Source: an uncultured SAR86 cluster bacterium
GTDB taxonomy: Bacteria > Pseudomonadota > Gammaproteobacteria > Magnimaribacterales > AG-339-G14
Direction: 5' to 3'
DNA length: 32,529 nucleotides
Assembly: GCA_902522825.1 (NCBI GenBank)
Contig: CABYXE010000002.1
Span: 1-32,529 of the forward strand
Below the pieces are notes generated by a model. It had not been told where the DNA came from. It made no database searches and saw only the letters and a list, made by a program, of their open reading frames with translations. Shown here piece by piece: positions 1 to 7,021 of the stretch. The first letter of the stretch is position 1; the number at the start of each line of letters is the position of its first letter. A program made the position numbers and the translations under genes.

Positions 1-34
1 TACAATTGATTTATATTACATTTAGGAGAACATT

Positions 35-253
35 ATGAGCGATAGCAAATGGGAATATAAAATCGTTGACTATAGCAATTCAACCTCAACGGGTTATTCA
101 AATCCACAAACAGAAGAATTCAAAGAAAAGCACAAAGACAAAGACTGGAAAATTGAAATGAGGAATATTAAAGTAAATAAACTTGGTCAAGATGGATGGG
201 AAATGGTTGGTATGAATGGTAACAATGAAATCTATTACAAACGCAAAATTTAA
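35..253 (+). CDS. DUF4177-like small protein
   Basis: 72 residues with no signal peptide or membrane segment. The opening KWEYKIVDY and the closing LGQDGWEMVG...IYYKRKI match the pattern of DUF4177-type proteins, which begin with a WEYK strand and end with LN-LG-x-GWE-(L/M)V and a YYKR strand. The middle (about residues 26-45) is a charged lysine-rich stretch. The family has no established function. A good ribosome site (AGGAGA, 24-29) lies 5 bases before the ATG, and TATATT at 12-17 could be a -10 box whose -35 falls at or before the window edge. The msr fusion gene follows 43 bases downstream. Confidence 0.75.
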   Translation: MSDSKWEYKIVDYSNSTSTGYSNPQTEEFKEKHKDKDWKIEMRNIKVNKLGQDGWEMVGMNGNNEIYYKRKI

Positions 254-296
254 TTCTCTGTTCGAAAACACTTTGTGACGGTGAAGTAGAAATATA

Positions 297-1604
297 ATGA
301 AAGTTTTTTCGCTTTTATTGATCTCTTTTTTTAGTGTATTTGCATTATCTGCAATCACCGAAGCAACGGTTCACTCTGAAAAAATTATTCTCGGCTCTGG
401 TTGTTTTTGGGGTGCTGAGAAAGGCTACGAATCTTTGCCTGGAGTAATAGACGCAGTATCTGGTTATGCTGATGGTGATGGAGTGCAACCAACTTATAAA
501 GAGATTACAAAACTAAAAAATAGATTTAACCCAAACAATCATGCCGAAGTGGTTGAGGTTACTTATAACAAAAATATTATCTCTACAGAGGGTATCCTCA
601 TCCATTACCTAGAATCACATGATCCAACTCAAGTGAACAGACAGGGCAATGATATTGGAACCCAATATAGATCGATAATTCTATATTCAAACGAAGAGCA
701 AAGATTAGAGATTTTGAAGATGATTTCTATCTATCAGGCGCTTCTTGCAGATGCTGGATACGGCAAGATAGCAACGGAAGTAAAGCCAATCCAAGATTTT
801 TATAAGGCTGAAAATTACCATCAAGACTATATCAAAAAGAATCCAAAAGGATACTGTCCAGATCACTCTACAGGGGTGACTTTCAACGAGGTTAAAAAAG
901 GTATATCAGATCTTAAGCTATTTGCTGAACCTGCTTTTGACAATAGCTCCTTATTGAAAGGAAAACATATTTTGGTGATAGTTTCAGATGGGTATTGTCC
1001 ATATTGCGAAAAATTTGAAAAAGATATTGCTAGCGAATACAAAGGCACGATTCCGCTTGTCAATAGAACAGCAAGCCAACTCGATGATTTAAATATCAAA
1101 ATACCAAAATGGGCCACACCAACAATTATCTTTATTCAAGACGGAACAGAGGTATTTGGTCAGCAAGGCTACATGACGCCCAAAGAGTTTTATAAAGCCC
1201 TTGGCAAATTCAAATTGGGTAATTCAGAGGCATTTAAAGTAGCTTTTGCAGATGGAACTGACGCAAGATTCTGCAAGGAATATGAAATTTTTAAGAATAC
1301 TCCCGATGGAGTTTTTGTAGACAAACTTAGTGGAGCTGCATTATTTGATACAAAAGATCGATTTGATTCTTCCACAGGCTGGCTATCATTCACAAAGCCA
1401 GTAGACAATTCTGTTTATACCAAACCTGATAACAGTTATGGGATGAGAAGAACAGAAATAAGATCTGTAAGTTCTGATATTCATCTAGGGCATGTATTTC
1501 CTGATGGGCCCAATGGGATGCCAAGGTATTGTATAAATGCCACGGTACTAGAATTTATCAAACGAGCAGATATCAAATCTAGCAATGTCCGTTACAGCGG
1601 ATAG
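297..1604 (+). CDS. msrAB: Exported MsrA-thioredoxin-MsrB methionine sulfoxide reductase fusion
   Basis: Repairs oxidised methionine, MsrA acting on the S- and MsrB on the R-sulfoxide. Residues 1-23 form a signal peptide, so it should act in the periplasm. MsrA spans about 28-190 with the GCFWG nucleophile at C36 and a C-terminal YCPDH cysteine (C187). A thioredoxin-like segment at about 205-305 has a CPYC redox motif (234-237) and the cis-proline loop ATPT (P275). MsrB spans about 320-425 with FDSSTGW, HLGH (396-399) and the RYCIN nucleophile C412. The MsrB part lacks the usual zinc CxxC pairs, and the position that holds the resolving cysteine in many MsrBs is T360. C326 is the only other cysteine there. 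Known PilB-type fusions put thioredoxin first; here it sits between the two reductases. The domain calls are secure; the redox relay is inferred. Confidence 0.95.
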   Translation: MKVFSLLLISFFSVFALSAITEATVHSEKIILGSGCFWGAEKGYESLPGVIDAVSGYADGDGVQPTYKEITKLKNRFNPNNHAEVVEVTYNKNIISTEGILIHYLESHDPTQVNRQGNDIGTQYRSIILYSNEEQRLEILKMISIYQALLADAGYGKIATEVKPIQDFYKAENYHQDYIKKNPKGYCPDHSTGVTFNEVKKGISDLKLFAEPAFDNSSLLKGKHILVIVSDGYCPYCEKFEKDIASEYKGTIPLVNRTASQLDDLNIKIPKWATPTIIFIQDGTEVFGQQGYMTPKEFYKALGKFKLGNSEAFKVAFADGTDARFCKEYEIFKNTPDGVFVDKLSGAALFDTKDRFDSSTGWLSFTKPVDNSVYTKPDNSYGMRRTEIRSVSSDIHLGHVFPDGPNGMPRYCINATVLEFIKRADIKSSNVRYSG

Positions 1605-1610
1605 AGACGA

Positions 1611-3125
1611 ATGACGCGCTTCTGCTATATAAAAAAAACTCTATATACTCTAATGATGTTTGGCATCATTTTGATTAGTCAACTTCATGCCAGTGAATTT
1701 AAAGTTGGATTCGCTAAGTTGCCGATCACCCCTAATCTAATCGATGAATGGGAAGATATAAATAACGATGCTCAATTTGATCCAGACATTGATAAGTGGA
1801 CTGATGTAAATGGTAATGGCCAATTTGATGCGGTATGGATGGCAGGTTTTCAAAATAAACGAGCTGCCCAAAGTATTAAAGATGATCTAATGGCTGTAGC
1901 CGTGGTGATAGATGATGGGCAGACTCGAATGGGAATCATAAGTGCTGACACAATAGGGTTAATGCGAAAATTTGTACTAAATGTCCGTGAGGATGTTCCC
2001 ACAGAATGGGGTTTAGATTACCTTATGGTGCATGCAACACATAATCATGAGGGTCCAGATACTCAAGGTCTTTGGGGCCCAGGTCTTTTAGAAAGCGGTG
2101 TCGACGATGTCTATATGAAGCGACTTAAAAAAGATTTCATAAACTCTTTAAAAATGGCTATAGATAATTTGGAGCCTGCTCAAATGAGCTTGGCTTTAAT
2201 TCCGACTAATCCATTAACACCTATCAAAGATAAACGAAAACCTATTGTGATAGACGATGACATAAGAGCTATTTTATTCAATCGCCCTGATGGTTCAATT
2301 ATTGGCTCGTTGATTAACTTTGGAATTCATGTCGAGCTCGCATGGGATAAAAATCTAGACTTAACCTCTGATGTTGCAGGCTACCTAAGAAGAGGTATTA
2401 GTGATGGAATTTATTATGACAATCAGCTTATTAAACCTGGACTTGGCGGAACCACATTATGGCTTACAGGAAATATCGGAGGCTTAATGACATCAGGACC
2501 AACCGATCCAATTTATGATCCTATTCTAAAAAAAATGCTCACCGCACCAAGTCATGCTAAAGCACGTGCCTATGGATATAGCTTGGCAAATAGTGTCATA
2601 GAGGCTTTTCATGCAGGCGATTTTAAAGCATCTCCAAAGCCATCGCTAACTGTCCGCTCAACAGAAATAGAACTAGGTATAGAAAACTTCACGCTCTCCT
2701 TAGGCACTTTACTTGGTGTGATTGATACCGATCCTAAATTTAGCCTGAGGCCGCCATTTATACGTTATCTTAGCGAAGTAGCATTCATACAATTAGGAGA
2801 CGCATCTATTACTGGCGTTCCTGGAGAGCTTTATCCAGAAATTGCTGTTGGAGGTATAGAAAACCCTATAGGCGCTGATTACGCCATAGCACCTCAAGAA
2901 GTTCCATATTTGCGAAGTCGATTTCCAAATAAACTGAACCTGATGGTGAATTTAGCAAATGATTCTATCGGTTACATCATTCCAAAAAGCGAATGGGACG
3001 AAGACGCTCCTTGGATCTACGAAGAGACTGAAGAAACTTATGGTGAGGAGGTGTCATTGGGCCCAGATACGGCTTCAGTGATTCACGAAAATATCATTAA
3101 ATTGATAGACGAATCAAAAAAATAA
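1611..3125 (+). CDS. Secreted neutral/alkaline ceramidase-like hydrolase
   Basis: 504 residues with an N-terminal signal peptide (about 1-27). The body resembles the N-terminal domain of neutral/alkaline non-lysosomal ceramidases, zinc amidases that cleave N-acyl-sphingosine. VGFAKLPITP opens the domain. HATHNHEGPD (H141, H144, H146) corresponds to the zinc-binding ATHTHSGP motif, and INFGIHVELAW is followed by a TSDVAGY segment like the downstream metal-ligand region. Residues 46-75 hold two Asp/Asn-rich loops (DINNDAQFD and DVNGNGQFD) of the calcium-binding kind seen in secreted members. It lacks the length of full ceramidases (about 650 or more), so the C-terminal domain seems absent and the substrate is uncertain. 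It starts 6 bases after the msr gene and is probably cotranscribed. A relic of the msrB 3' end follows it. Confidence 0.8.
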   Translation: MTRFCYIKKTLYTLMMFGIILISQLHASEFKVGFAKLPITPNLIDEWEDINNDAQFDPDIDKWTDVNGNGQFDAVWMAGFQNKRAAQSIKDDLMAVAVVIDDGQTRMGIISADTIGLMRKFVLNVREDVPTEWGLDYLMVHATHNHEGPDTQGLWGPGLLESGVDDVYMKRLKKDFINSLKMAIDNLEPAQMSLALIPTNPLTPIKDKRKPIVIDDDIRAILFNRPDGSIIGSLINFGIHVELAWDKNLDLTSDVAGYLRRGISDGIYYDNQLIKPGLGGTTLWLTGNIGGLMTSGPTDPIYDPILKKMLTAPSHAKARAYGYSLANSVIEAFHAGDFKASPKPSLTVRSTEIELGIENFTLSLGTLLGVIDTDPKFSLRPPFIRYLSEVAFIQLGDASITGVPGELYPEIAVGGIENPIGADYAIAPQEVPYLRSRFPNKLNLMVNLANDSIGYIIPKSEWDEDAPWIYEETEETYGEEVSLGPDTASVIHENIIKLIDESKK

Positions 3126-3175
3126 ATGTTTTCGTATTAGATTCTCGTGACGACTGTCGGGAAGAAAAAAGAAAA

Positions 3176-3243
3176 TTTACTTGTAAAGCGGTGCTAGAAT
3201 TCGTTCAACGAGCAGATGTAAAAAATTAGCAATGGCTGTCACA
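3176..3243 (+). pseudogene. Decayed duplicate of the msrB 3' end
   Basis: Bases 3190-3243 align with 1544-1596, the last part of the upstream msr gene, at roughly 75-80 percent identity by eye with a one-base insertion. Read in frame, 3188-3229 gives AVLEFVQRADVKN then a stop, against TVLEFIKRADIKSSN in the intact protein. A cysteine codon just upstream (3182-3184) may be what remains of the catalytic cysteine, with two codons lost. Nothing recognisable of MsrB lies further upstream. The intact and relic copies form direct repeats flanking the ceramidase-like gene. Confidence 0.7.
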
Positions 3244-3264
3244 TACTAATCAAGGAAGGTATTA

Positions 3265-3792
3265 ATGAATCAGTTTAAAAATTTAATTGTACTCAGTCCC
3301 TTAGTTTATGCCGTTCATCATTTTGAAGAACACGTAATATTTAATTTTATAGAGTGGAAATTAAAATACTTCTATCATTCAGCTGCGGCATTATCAACAG
3401 AAGCAATCTTGTCTATATTGATTTGTATATTTGTAATATTCACTCTTCTACACTTGGTTAAAAATAATAGGGCCAGCGCTTATATTATTTTATATATATT
3501 ATTTGCCATCCAAGTTGTAAACGCACTTTTTCACATATTTTTCAGTTTTTACTACAGCGACTTTAGTCCCGGCACGATCACAGCAGTCTTATTTTATTTG
3601 CCTGTAAACTTTTTCATAGTTCGCGCAGCATTCAAAGAGGGCTGGTTAAAATCTTATTTAGAATATGCAGTTATTGCTTTTTTAGGAACAATAACTTTCG
3701 CTTTATTTGAAATATATGGGCCAATAGTCATAGCTTTATCAATGGTAGCTAGTTTCATCTATTTTATTTGGGCCAGTAATAAATTAACTTAA
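3265..3792 (+). CDS. HXXEE-motif membrane protein
   Basis: 175 residues, largely hydrophobic, with about five predicted membrane helices. The N-terminal VHHFEEH (residues 17-23) is the HXXEE motif that names this family of uncharacterised membrane proteins, and a second conserved-looking NALFHIFFS lies in the third helix. Paired histidines and glutamates in the membrane could bind metal, but no function is established. A clear ribosome site (AAGGAAGG) precedes the ATG. Upstream is the msrB relic and downstream a 139-base gap, so it may be a single-gene unit. Confidence 0.8.
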   Translation: MNQFKNLIVLSPLVYAVHHFEEHVIFNFIEWKLKYFYHSAAALSTEAILSILICIFVIFTLLHLVKNNRASAYIILYILFAIQVVNALFHIFFSFYYSDFSPGTITAVLFYLPVNFFIVRAAFKEGWLKSYLEYAVIAFLGTITFALFEIYGPIVIALSMVASFIYFIWASNKLT

Positions 3793-3931
3793 TGCTTTTA
3801 TGATCTTTTAATTTTTAACTTTGTCAAAATTTGGCTCAGACTATTAAATTGGAATAAACCTGCAAATATTTGAGATTATCTTGAAAAGGCTTAGAATAAA
3901 AAAATTCAAATTTTAAAAAAAAGGGACTTAC
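3793..3931. other. Intergenic spacer, weak promoter-like bases only
   Basis: The spacer is AT-rich with no open frame of note. TTGTCA at 3821-3826 with TTAAAT 17 bases further on is a weak -35/-10 candidate for the cupin gene. The ribosome site AAGGGA lies just before the cupin ATG at 3932. No terminator hairpin is visible. Confidence 0.4.
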
Positions 3932-4387
3932 ATGCTAGACATTAATAATTTTGACGAAACAAAAATAGACTGGAAACCTCTACCTGGCCCTGATGGCGAG
4001 CCAACAGAGCATATTGAATTGTCAATTTTAAATGTTGATGACAATGCCAAGATAGTAGATATTTTGTTTAAATTTGCTGCCAATGAAAAAATACTTATGC
4101 ATAGACATACGTCTAACTATAGTACTTTCACAGTCAAAGGGGAGCTTAGAACTTATCTTCCTGATGGTGAGTTAAAAGATATTCGCCCAGCAGGAGTGTT
4201 TAAAGCTGGAGTACCTGGCGAAGCTCACACTGAGGGAGGCGGCGATGAAGATGTAGTGGTTTATTTTAGCCTCAGGCCTTACTCAGAGACGGATCCAATT
4301 TACGAGATTTTGGATGACAACATGCAAGTTACTCAAGAGATGAGTTTTAACGATCTAAAAAGCCTCAATGAAGAATATTCTAATTAA
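3932..4387 (+). CDS. Cupin-domain protein
   Basis: 151 residues, cytosolic, one cupin barrel. The metal-site half-motif MHRHTSNYSTFTVKGEL (about residues 52-68) supplies two histidines, and AGVPGEAHTEGG (about 93-104) supplies the later histidine. Overall it resembles ChrR-like or dihydroxyacetophenone-dioxygenase-like cupins, which bind one iron or zinc ion. Enzyme or sensor function cannot be told from sequence alone. The gene is followed after 28 bases by the DUF4399 gene in the same direction. Confidence 0.8.
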   Translation: MLDINNFDETKIDWKPLPGPDGEPTEHIELSILNVDDNAKIVDILFKFAANEKILMHRHTSNYSTFTVKGELRTYLPDGELKDIRPAGVFKAGVPGEAHTEGGGDEDVVVYFSLRPYSETDPIYEILDDNMQVTQEMSFNDLKSLNEEYSN

Positions 4388-4415
4388 AGTCTAAATATAA
4401 ATTTGGTACAAAATT

Positions 4416-4802
4416 ATGAAATTAATACTAGCCCTTTTATTGATAACTTCTTCGCTCAATATTCTTTCAGAAAAAGTCTATTTTATAAATATCAAAGACG
4501 GAGATATTTTGAAGTCTCCTTTTCTTATTCAATTCGGGTTAGCAGGAAAAGGAGTAGCCCCAGCCGGGGTTGATCGAAAAAACACTGGCCATCATCATTT
4601 ATTAATAAATGTAGACAAAATAGATCTCAGCATGCCAATTCCGTCTTCGGCGCAGCACCTTCACTTTGGATTAGGACAAACTGAAACTAATCTTGACCTT
4701 CCTTCAGGCAATCATATTCTTCAGCTAGTCCTGGGTGACAAATACCATGTTCCGCATCAGCCGCCATTGATGTCTCAAAGAATCGAGGTAACCGTCGAGT
4801 AG
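4416..4802 (+). CDS. Exported DUF4399 protein
   Basis: 128 residues with a signal peptide (about 1-18). The mature part matches DUF4399: VYFINIKDGDIL, FGLAGKGVAPAG, the triple histidine GHHHLLIN (about residues 57-64), HLHFGLGQTE, and LPSGNHILQLVLGDKYHVPH near the end. The conserved histidines (HHH, HLH, HVPH) suggest a periplasmic metal-binding role, which is inference; the family is uncharacterised. It may belong to one transcript with the upstream cupin. Confidence 0.85.
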   Translation: MKLILALLLITSSLNILSEKVYFINIKDGDILKSPFLIQFGLAGKGVAPAGVDRKNTGHHHLLINVDKIDLSMPIPSSAQHLHFGLGQTETNLDLPSGNHILQLVLGDKYHVPHQPPLMSQRIEVTVE

Positions 4803-4840
4803 AAACTTTGTCAAAAAATAAATGATTTTTTAAATGGTAT

Positions 4841-4874
4841 AAGAGCTTTTTGAAGATTATTCAAAAAGGTTCTT
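4841..4874 (+). promoter_or_regulatory. Hairpin in the leader of the MAPEG gene
   Basis: CTTTTTGAA (4846-4854) pairs perfectly with TTCAAAAAG (4860-4868) around a 5-base loop. Four further pairs follow outside a mismatch and a bulge. There is no T run after it, so it is not a standard terminator. It ends 13 bases before the ATG at 4888 and overlaps a possible TTG start at 4873, which favours the ATG. Confidence 0.35.
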
Positions 4875-4887
4875 GGGAATAAATAAT

Positions 4888-5277
4888 ATGGAAGTAACTT
4901 TAACTTTTGCAACGATACTCTCAGTTTTCATGTTAATTCTCTCGGTTAGAGTTTTGGATTTGAGGGGCAGTCCAGTCACAAAGGCTTTTCATTCAACAGA
5001 AAGAGAAATTGATCAGCGAGTTTTAGATAGGGCAATAAGGGGACATGGTAACTTAATTGAATATGCTCCGTTATTTTTGATTTTAATGCTCGCGCTCGAA
5101 TTAAGCGACGCTTCAAAATATTGGCTTTATTTTAATGGCTCAATTTTTACTATGGGAAGATTGATGCATGGTGTTGTTTTTGCATTTATGAAACCCAATC
5201 CTTTTATGAGAATTGGCGGCATGACACTAACTTTTATGGGTTTTTTAGGGCTAATTGTGTCTGCAATTTATCTTTAA
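4888..5277 (+). CDS. MAPEG-family membrane protein
   Basis: About 129 residues with four hydrophobic helices, the size and layout of MAPEG proteins (membrane-associated proteins in eicosanoid and glutathione metabolism). The core RAIRGHGNLIEYAPLFLI carries the family signature R-x-H-x-N-x-x-E-x-x-P, which in characterised members lies next to the glutathione site. An in-frame TTG at 4873 would add five residues, but it lies inside a hairpin; the ATG at 4888 with GGGA upstream is the better start. A glutathione-linked role is plausible for the family but not shown here. Confidence 0.88.
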   Translation: MEVTLTFATILSVFMLILSVRVLDLRGSPVTKAFHSTEREIDQRVLDRAIRGHGNLIEYAPLFLILMLALELSDASKYWLYFNGSIFTMGRLMHGVVFAFMKPNPFMRIGGMTLTFMGFLGLIVSAIYL

Positions 5278-5303
5278 AAAGTTAAAACTAGACTTTAAAG
5301 ATA
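5269..5303 (+). terminator. Inverted repeat at the end of the MAPEG gene
   Basis: TATCTTTAAA (5269-5278) and TTTAAAGATA (5294-5303) are perfect 10-base inverted copies around a 15-base loop, overlapping the MAPEG stop codon. The stem is almost all A/T and no clear T run follows, so it could terminate weakly, protect the 3' end, or be chance in AT-rich DNA. Confidence 0.35.
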
Positions 5304-5321
5304 AGAAAGATCATTTTCCGT

Positions 5322-5327
5322 TATAAT
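5322..5327 (+). promoter_or_regulatory. TATAAT box six bases before the micro-ORF
   Basis: A perfect -10 hexamer lies exactly 6 bases before the ATG at 5334, with no Shine-Dalgarno sequence between. If used, transcription would begin at or near the A of the ATG and give a leaderless mRNA. The -35 region (about 5298-5304) is poor. The same spacing is found before the genes starting at 16169 and 16648. Confidence 0.4.
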
Positions 5328-5333
5328 AATCAT

Positions 5334-5393
5334 ATGTGTGAATGTTGTGATTGCTGCGAGTGCGATTGTTGCTCTAAGCGAGATTTTAAATAA
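5334..5393 (+). CDS. Cysteine-rich 19-residue micro-ORF
   Basis: ATG-to-TAA frame encoding MCECCDCCECDCCSKRDFK: eight cysteines in the first 13 residues, interleaved only with Glu and Asp, then a short basic tail. The run of C, CC and acidic residues looks like a soft-metal-binding peptide. It is too short for usual gene finders. A TATAAT box sits 6 bases upstream, and the MerC-domain gene begins 83 bases downstream on the same strand. It could be a metal-binding peptide, or a leader peptide sensing cysteine supply or metal for the MerC gene. The composition is too biased to be a typical chance frame, but translation is unproven. Confidence 0.5.
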   Translation: MCECCDCCECDCCSKRDFK

Positions 5394-5417
5394 AACTTAA
5401 GCCTCTGCTTGATTGGG

Positions 5418-5446
5418 TTGTAGCGCTTTCAGCTATGATCTATAGT
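5418..5446 (+). promoter_or_regulatory. Candidate promoter of the MerC-domain gene
   Basis: TTGTAG (5418-5423) and TATAGT (5441-5446) are spaced 17 bases apart, about 30 bases before the GTG start. An overlapping alternative is TTGATT (5409-5414) with TATGAT (5434-5439) at 19 bases. Both are moderate matches only. Confidence 0.3.
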
Positions 5447-5476
5447 AATTTGCCTAATTTGGAGGAGAAAATATAA

Positions 5477-5875
5477 GTGAAAGCTTCACAAGCAATTACC
5501 GATAGACTGGCCATGACATTGTCATTTGCCTGCATATTGCACTGTCTTTTTATGCCGGCTTTTATAATTTCTTCGGTCACATTTGCTTCGTCGCAATTTA
5601 CAGATGAGCTTCTTCATTACTCCATTCTTTTCTTGGCAATTCCAATTAGTTTTTTTGCCTTAATGTCGGGAAAAAGAAATCACAACAACAATCTTGTTTT
5701 TGCTGTTGGGCTTTCAGGACTACTAGTTCTTTTTTCTGCTCTTTTCATGGAAGGTGAGTTCTATGGCTTGCCACTCGAAACTCTTATAACTCTTATCGGT
5801 TCAATTGTTGTCATATCAGCGCATTACAAAAACTATCAAATTTGTCAGCGCATTGATTGTGCCTGTCACGAATAA
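5477..5875 (+). CDS. MerC-domain membrane protein
   Basis: 132 residues and four membrane helices. Helix 1 has ACILHCLFMP (C19 to C23), the Cys-x-x-His-Cys pattern of MerC proteins, which in mer operons carry mercuric ions across the inner membrane. The C-terminus CQRIDCACHE adds three cysteines and a histidine on the presumed cytosolic side, as in MerC. There is no merA, merP or merR nearby, so another metal such as zinc is equally possible. The start is GTG at 5477, fixed by a strong GGAGGAG ribosome site 9 bases upstream. The cysteine-rich micro-ORF just upstream supports a metal-related setting. Confidence 0.85.
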   Translation: MKASQAITDRLAMTLSFACILHCLFMPAFIISSVTFASSQFTDELLHYSILFLAIPISFFALMSGKRNHNNNLVFAVGLSGLLVLFSALFMEGEFYGLPLETLITLIGSIVVISAHYKNYQICQRIDCACHE

Positions 5876-5906
5876 AAGTTTAAATTTTCTAAGGGAGAGA
5901 TAAAAT

Positions 5907-6278
5907 ATGAATTACTGGTTTTTAATGACTGGTGCCTCAGTCGCTTTAGTAGGTGCTTTTTTCCACGGCGTTGTGGGTCAAAAAATATATATGGGAAATA
6001 TTAATAAAAGCGAGCTGGAAACCCTAACTAAATCTTTAAGTTTGGTTTCTTGGCACATTTTTACAATATTCCTTATTGTTAGTGCCATTACCTTAGTTTC
6101 AGTTGCGTATTTTCCGTATTTTAGAATAGCTGCTTATCCAATTATCCTTGCCAATATGTTGGGTGCAATTTTGTTTGTCTTTCTTGGCTTAGGAAAACAC
6201 AATGCTCTTTTGAGCCTTCCTGGAGCTTATTTAATGATTGCAACTGCATTGCTAGGTGGGTTAGGCGTTTATCTATGA
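5907..6278 (+). CDS. Four-helix membrane protein of unknown function
   Basis: 123 residues, four hydrophobic helices (about 5-23, 47-70, 76-98, 103-122). A histidine sits in helix 1 (FFHGVVGQK) and another in helix 2 (SWHIF). I do not recognise the family. The ribosome site AGGGAGAG precedes the ATG. Its stop codon overlaps the start of the GST gene (ATGA), so the two are almost certainly cotranscribed and translationally coupled. Confidence 0.75.
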   Translation: MNYWFLMTGASVALVGAFFHGVVGQKIYMGNINKSELETLTKSLSLVSWHIFTIFLIVSAITLVSVAYFPYFRIAAYPIILANMLGAILFVFLGLGKHNALLSLPGAYLMIATALLGGLGVYL

Positions 6279-7009
6279 TAGATCTTTACTATGCTCCGAC
6301 GCCCAATGGCTGGAAGATTTCTATCATGCTAGAAGAGTGTGAAATGGATTACAACTTAATATTGGTGAATCTAGGCAAGGGTGATCAGTTTAAGCCAGAT
6401 TTTCTAAAGATCAGTCCCAACAATAGGATGCCGGCCATAGTAGATCACGATAATATAATAAATGAAGAGCCAATGAGCATTTTTGAATCTGGCGCTATTT
6501 TGATGTACCTCGGAGAAAAGGCAGGAAAATTTTTTCCTCAAACATCCCCCGAGAAAGAAAAAGTTTTGGAATGGCTTTTTTGGCAAATAGGTGGGCTTGG
6601 ACCCATGGCAGGGCAAGTGAGCCATTTTGTAAATTACGCACCAAACTTTCCTGGCGATCATTCTTACTCAGAAAAACGTTACAAGAATGAATACGATCGT
6701 TTGTTGGGAGTTATGGATAGAATTTTAGAAGAAAAAGAGTACTTGGCAGGCGATTATTCTATTGCTGATATGGCTTCCTTCCCATGGGTTACTGCTTACA
6801 AAAGATACGAAGTAGATTTAGATATATTTACCAATGTAAGAAGGTGGTTTGATGCAATTAAGGTTAGACCAGCAGTTAGAAGAGGAATGGATGCTGGTAA
6901 AGAAGCTAGAAATTTTGGCGAAGGTATTTCTAAAGATGCTTTAAAAACAATGTTTAAGCAAGATGCCAAAAGCATAGCCGAAATGGCAAAGAAGAAAGAA
7001 AAAGACTGA
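6275..7009 (+). CDS. Nu-class glutathione S-transferase (YfcG/YghU-like)
   Basis: 244 residues. The N-terminal thioredoxin-fold domain starts MIDLYYAPTPNGWKI, very close to the E. coli YfcG opening, with T9 and N11 in the positions that contact glutathione in that class. LGKGDQFKPDFLKISPNN and NRMPAIVDH follow, then ESGAILMYLGE, the glutathione gamma-glutamyl-binding Glu-Ser pair. The C-terminal helical domain spans about 90-210. Nu-class enzymes act as disulfide-bond oxidoreductases or peroxidases more than as conjugating transferases. A 35-residue Lys-rich tail goes beyond the usual length. The gene ends 12 bases before a convergent gene. Confidence 0.92.
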   Translation: MIDLYYAPTPNGWKISIMLEECEMDYNLILVNLGKGDQFKPDFLKISPNNRMPAIVDHDNIINEEPMSIFESGAILMYLGEKAGKFFPQTSPEKEKVLEWLFWQIGGLGPMAGQVSHFVNYAPNFPGDHSYSEKRYKNEYDRLLGVMDRILEEKEYLAGDYSIADMASFPWVTAYKRYEVDLDIFTNVRRWFDAIKVRPAVRRGMDAGKEARNFGEGISKDALKTMFKQDAKSIAEMAKKKEKD

Positions 7010-7021
7010 GATTAAGAGTTT

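Noticed and set aside
3817-4816. AACTTTGTCAAAA occurs at 3817-3829 and 4804-4816, before the cupin gene and before the MAPEG gene.
   Set aside because: A 13-base AT-rich match with no good -10 at a fixed distance; likely chance.
4813-4831. AAAAAAT/ATTTTTT hairpin after the DUF4399 gene as a terminator.
   Set aside because: Only A-T pairs and a very weak stem; not distinguishable from AT-rich background.
5321-5333. GTTATAATA resembles half of a Zur box (GTTATAATATAAC) before the cysteine-rich micro-ORF.
   Set aside because: Only the first nine bases fit; the second arm does not. A plain -10 box explains the match.
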